Assembly (NCBI GenBank): GCA_900761995.1
Contig: CAAFEY010000150.1
Coordinates: 1 to 15,710, forward strand
Reading direction: 5' to 3'
Origin: an uncultured Collinsella sp.
Lineage (GTDB): Bacteria; Actinomycetota; Coriobacteriia; Coriobacteriales; Coriobacteriaceae
DNA length: 15,710 nt
Positions 13,304-15,710 of this stretch are shown here, piece after piece. Each line of letters begins with the position of its first letter. Position 1 is the stretch's first letter. Made by a program: the position numbers and the translations under genes. The notes under the pieces were generated by a model. It ran no database searches and was not told the DNA's origin. It was given only the letters and a program-made list of their open reading frames with translations.

Positions 13304-15487
13304 GTGAAGGATTCCGATCTCTCCACAACGGCTGCGCGCGACGCTGCCCGCATCGTCTGGTTTAAGCGCTACCCCGCCAAGCAGACGCTCATCGCATTTC
13401 TGCTCGCGTTGTTGGCGACCACGGCGTTTTCCATCGATCCCGCCCCGGTGTCGAGCAACGCAGTCTTGGCGATTGACCCCAAAGCCTCTGGCATGCTGTA
13501 CGTGTGCTACGAGGTGCTTCTCTCGTTTGCCGGCCACACCGACGCGGTCATGCTGCTTGCGCTTGCCTGCTTGCTCACCTTGCCGTTTCGCTACGTGTTC
13601 TTTGGCCGTGGCGACACCTGGCGTCCGTCGATCATTCTGCCGTCGCTGTTCTTCGCCATCTGCATGGTGTTCGGCCGCAGCTACGACCTCACCGACTCGG
13701 CCGAGATTGTTCTTGGCGACAAGGCCCGCATCATCTGCGCCTGGATTGGCGGCGCGGGCTGGATGCTCCTAGCGATCGTGGCCTTCTATCTGGCTTTTGA
13801 GTGTCTAGATTGGCTGAGCTCTCGGCGCATCCCGTTTTCCGAGGCGCACTTTGGCCGTATATGGCGTGTGGCTCACGCCGTGCTCTCGGTCCATCCCTTT
13901 GCCGGGCCCTTCCTGGTGCTTATGATCGCCTGGGCGCCCACGCTCATCGCTTCGCTGCCCGGCCTTTTTATGGGAGATACGGGTGCGCAGATTCGCCAGT
14001 GGTTCAACTATCCCAATGGCACGAGCGACTACCTGCGCCTACTCAACCCCAACGTGCTGCTCAACGGGCATCATCCCGTAGTGCACACGGCCATTATCGG
14101 CTCGTGCGTTCAGCTGGGGCTTTCGCTGTTCAACAGCGCTAACGCGGGCCTCATCATCTATACCTGCGCTCAGTTTGTCATCACGGCTGCCTGCATGGCC
14201 TATTCCATCTCGTCGCTGCGCAAACTGGGCGTGAGCCTGCCGGTTCGCGGTGCGATCCTGCTGTTCTTTGCGTTTATGCCGATGTTCTCTAACTACGCGG
14301 CGTTGCTCACCAAAGACGTGCTCTTTGCCGACGCGTTTTTGGTGCTGCTGGTACAGACCGTCAAGCTCGTGGCATGTGGCTTGCCCCGTCGTGATGCCAA
14401 TGCCGAGCGTGCGGGCGAACAGAGGCCCGTGCTCTTTGCACGCCACGACTGGCTGTTGCTTGCGCTGGCTGCCATGGGTTCCACGTTTTTGCGCAATGGC
14501 GGTCTGGTCTTTCCGTTGGCGGCCTGCGTGATTGCGGCGGCGTTTTGCGCATGGGATGTACATGTCGCCCGTCGTGCGGCTAAGCAGACGGGCACCGCGG
14601 TCTCATGCGCCACGCCGCGCTTCCGCTGGGTTGGCGTCCTCGCGGTGCTCGCACTCTGCCTTGCCTCTAATATGTACTTCACCAAGGTCTTTATGCCGGC
14701 GCACGACATCACGCCTGGTTCCAAGCGCGAAATCCTCTCGATTCCGTTCCAACAGACGGCTCGTTTCGTCCAAAAGCACGACGGCCTCAACTCGGGCGTC
14801 AACCCCACGGTAAAGGAGGACGGCACCATCGTGGAGGCTCCTTGCGACGGCTTGGTGACCGACGAGGAGCGCGCCGTGATCGACCGGGTGCTCAAGTACG
14901 AGAATCTGGGCCGCCGTTACAACCCGGATAAGTCGGATGCCGTCAAGAACTGCTTTAACGAGTACGCCTCGCAGGAGGACATCAAGGCCTATTTTGAGGT
15001 CTGGGCGCAGATGTTCAAAAAGGATCCCGAGTGCTATATCTCGGCGCTCATCAATAACTATTACGGCTACTTTTATCCGAGTGCCCGCGATGCCTGGGTC
15101 TACAGCACGGCGCGTAGTGCCGAGATCATGGCGCGTCCCGACAACCTCAAGTACTTCGACTTCCATCCGGTTGACAGCAACGTGGTGCGCTGGTGCGACC
15201 ACCTGATCAATCTGTACCGTGTGGCGGTGCAGCGCATCCCGTTTATTTCGCTCACCATGAGCTCGGCCACCTATGTGTGGATCATGATCGCCGTGGTGGT
15301 CTACCTGCTGCGTCGTCATTCATGGCGTGCGCTGGCGATCTGGGTGCCGCTGTTGGGCGTGCTCGCCGTGTGCCTGATTGGTCCGTGCAACGGCTCGACC
15401 TACATGCGCTACCTGTATCCGGTCATCGCCTGCATGCCCTTCGCCATCGGCGCCACCGTCACCCGCAGCGACTTCCTCTGGTCCTAA
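13304..15487 (+). CDS. Large polytopic membrane protein, DUF6020-like
   Basis: This 727-residue protein begins at GTG 13304, with AAAGG ten bases upstream. I count roughly 11-13 hydrophobic membrane segments: several in residues 25-480 and two or three at the C-terminus (about 645-720). A hydrophilic domain lies between them (about 485-640). The central stretch resembles DUF6020 proteins: MGDTGAQIRQWFN (223-235), LNPNVLLNGHHPVVHTAIIG (247-266, with H256/H257) and later LLTKDVLFADAFLVLL. The layout, with many membrane helices, conserved acidic and His residues in the first extracellular loops and a soluble outer domain, recalls GT-C-fold glycosyltransferases that use polyprenyl-linked sugars. 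That function is only an inference. The gene lies between lgt and yebC and is bracketed by GGGGAC-type hairpins on both sides, suggesting an independent unit. Confidence 0.75.
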   Translation: MKDSDLSTTAARDAARIVWFKRYPAKQTLIAFLLALLATTAFSIDPAPVSSNAVLAIDPKASGMLYVCYEVLLSFAGHTDAVMLLALACLLTLPFRYVFFGRGDTWRPSIILPSLFFAICMVFGRSYDLTDSAEIVLGDKARIICAWIGGAGWMLLAIVAFYLAFECLDWLSSRRIPFSEAHFGRIWRVAHAVLSVHPFAGPFLVLMIAWAPTLIASLPGLFMGDTGAQIRQWFNYPNGTSDYLRLLNPNVLLNGHHPVVHTAIIGSCVQLGLSLFNSANAGLIIYTCAQFVITAACMAYSISSLRKLGVSLPVRGAILLFFAFMPMFSNYAALLTKDVLFADAFLVLLVQTVKLVACGLPRRDANAERAGEQRPVLFARHDWLLLALAAMGSTFLRNGGLVFPLAACVIAAAFCAWDVHVARRAAKQTGTAVSCATPRFRWVGVLAVLALCLASNMYFTKVFMPAHDITPGSKREILSIPFQQTARFVQKHDGLNSGVNPTVKEDGTIVEAPCDGLVTDEERAVIDRVLKYENLGRRYNPDKSDAVKNCFNEYASQEDIKAYFEVWAQMFKKDPECYISALINNYYGYFYPSARDAWVYSTARSAEIMARPDNLKYFDFHPVDSNVVRWCDHLINLYRVAVQRIPFISLTMSSATYVWIMIAVVVYLLRRHSWRALAIWVPLLGVLAVCLIGPCNGSTYMRYLYPVIACMPFAIGATVTRSDFLWS

Positions 15488-15488
15488 C

Positions 15489-15526
15489 TTGGTGCATTGG
15501 GGTCAGGTTTCTTTGCACCAAAGGGG
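15489..15526 (+). repeat. Gene-end hairpin with GGGGTCAGG loop
   Basis: TTGGTGCA (15489-15496) pairs perfectly with TGCACCAA (15514-15521) around a 17-base loop holding TGGGGTCAGG, and AAGGGGACA follows directly. It starts one base after the stop codon of the DUF6020-like gene. It belongs by form to the same group as the hairpins at 13168 and 13246. Confidence 0.6.
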
Positions 15527-15651
15527 ACATCATCACGACGCCTTCATTTTGGGGTTTATCTCGCAGGCTAGTAGGTATATCATAACGACGTTTGTTTATA
15601 TTGCCCGAGCATCTGCGCTGGGCTTTAGGTCGAAACCGATAGGAGACACGT

Positions 15652-15710
15652 ATGTCCGGACACTCTAAGTGGGCCACAACCAAGCATCGTAAGGGCGCGC
15701 AGGACGCCAA
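15652..15710 (+). CDS. yebC: YebC/PmpR (TACO1) family protein, N-terminus only
   Basis: The first 19 codons read MSGHSKWATTKHRKGAQDA, the almost invariant beginning of YebC/PmpR/TACO1 proteins. The ATG at 15652 is preceded by AGGAGA at 15641-15646. Members of this family of about 240 residues have been described as DNA-binding regulators and, more recently, as factors that help ribosomes through proline stretches. The rest of the gene lies outside the window, so nothing can be said of its integrity. Confidence 0.9.
   Translation, partial: MSGHSKWATTKHRKGAQDA

Overview
The window looks like chromosomal DNA of a high-GC, Gram-positive, fermentative gut anaerobe. A Collinsella-like member of the Coriobacteriia is the best guess. 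The guess rests on four things seen here: a 2-hydroxyacyl-CoA dehydratase activase, a giant alanine-rich wall-anchored protein with an LPXTG-like signal, an aryl-sulfate sulfotransferase remnant, and gene-end hairpins with a GGGGACAGG-type loop. The taxon is an inference; there is no rRNA gene or other decisive marker.

Layout. Positions 1-607 hold the C-terminal end of an acyl-CoA dehydratase activase, closed by a strong terminator. A 350-base gene-less stretch follows, containing a perfect 19-bp inverted repeat 89 bases apart. Then come a 3-hydroxyacyl-CoA dehydrogenase (1024-1983), a 5'-truncated aryl-sulfate sulfotransferase relic (2040-2543), and a small unknown membrane-anchored or secreted protein (2734-3183) preceded by a 12-codon ORF with a better ribosome binding site. 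A DUF389 membrane protein lies on the minus strand (3309-4448) and carries a textbook EF-hand loop. An AT-richer, repeat-bearing upstream region leads into a 1151-residue surface protein (4757-8212). This protein has a signal peptide, a coiled-coil arm, a CAP/SCP domain, a second coiled-coil arm of almost equal length, and a sortase-type tail. A run of nine G just after the signal peptide makes it a strong phase-variation candidate.

The second half is mostly housekeeping. It has an OPT-family oligopeptide transporter on the minus strand (8435-10138), divergent from type III pantothenate kinase coaX (10331-11182). Then come a dCMP deaminase (11265-11789), a NifU C-terminal-domain Fe-S protein (11960-12238), lgt (12348-13169), a large DUF6020-like polytopic membrane protein (13304-15487) and the first codons of yebC (15652-15710+).

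Connections. lgt and the sortase-type surface protein both serve the cell envelope. The activase and the hydroxyacyl-CoA dehydrogenase both act on acyl-CoA intermediates but are separated by a terminator. coaX supplies 4'-phosphopantetheine for CoA. Several genes end in hairpins that share the loop core GGGG(A/T)C(A/G)GG but have unrelated, self-complementary stems. They may be one dispersed structural repeat family. The most notable items are the G9 switch, the symmetric-arm CAP protein, the hairpin family and the EF-hand in DUF389.
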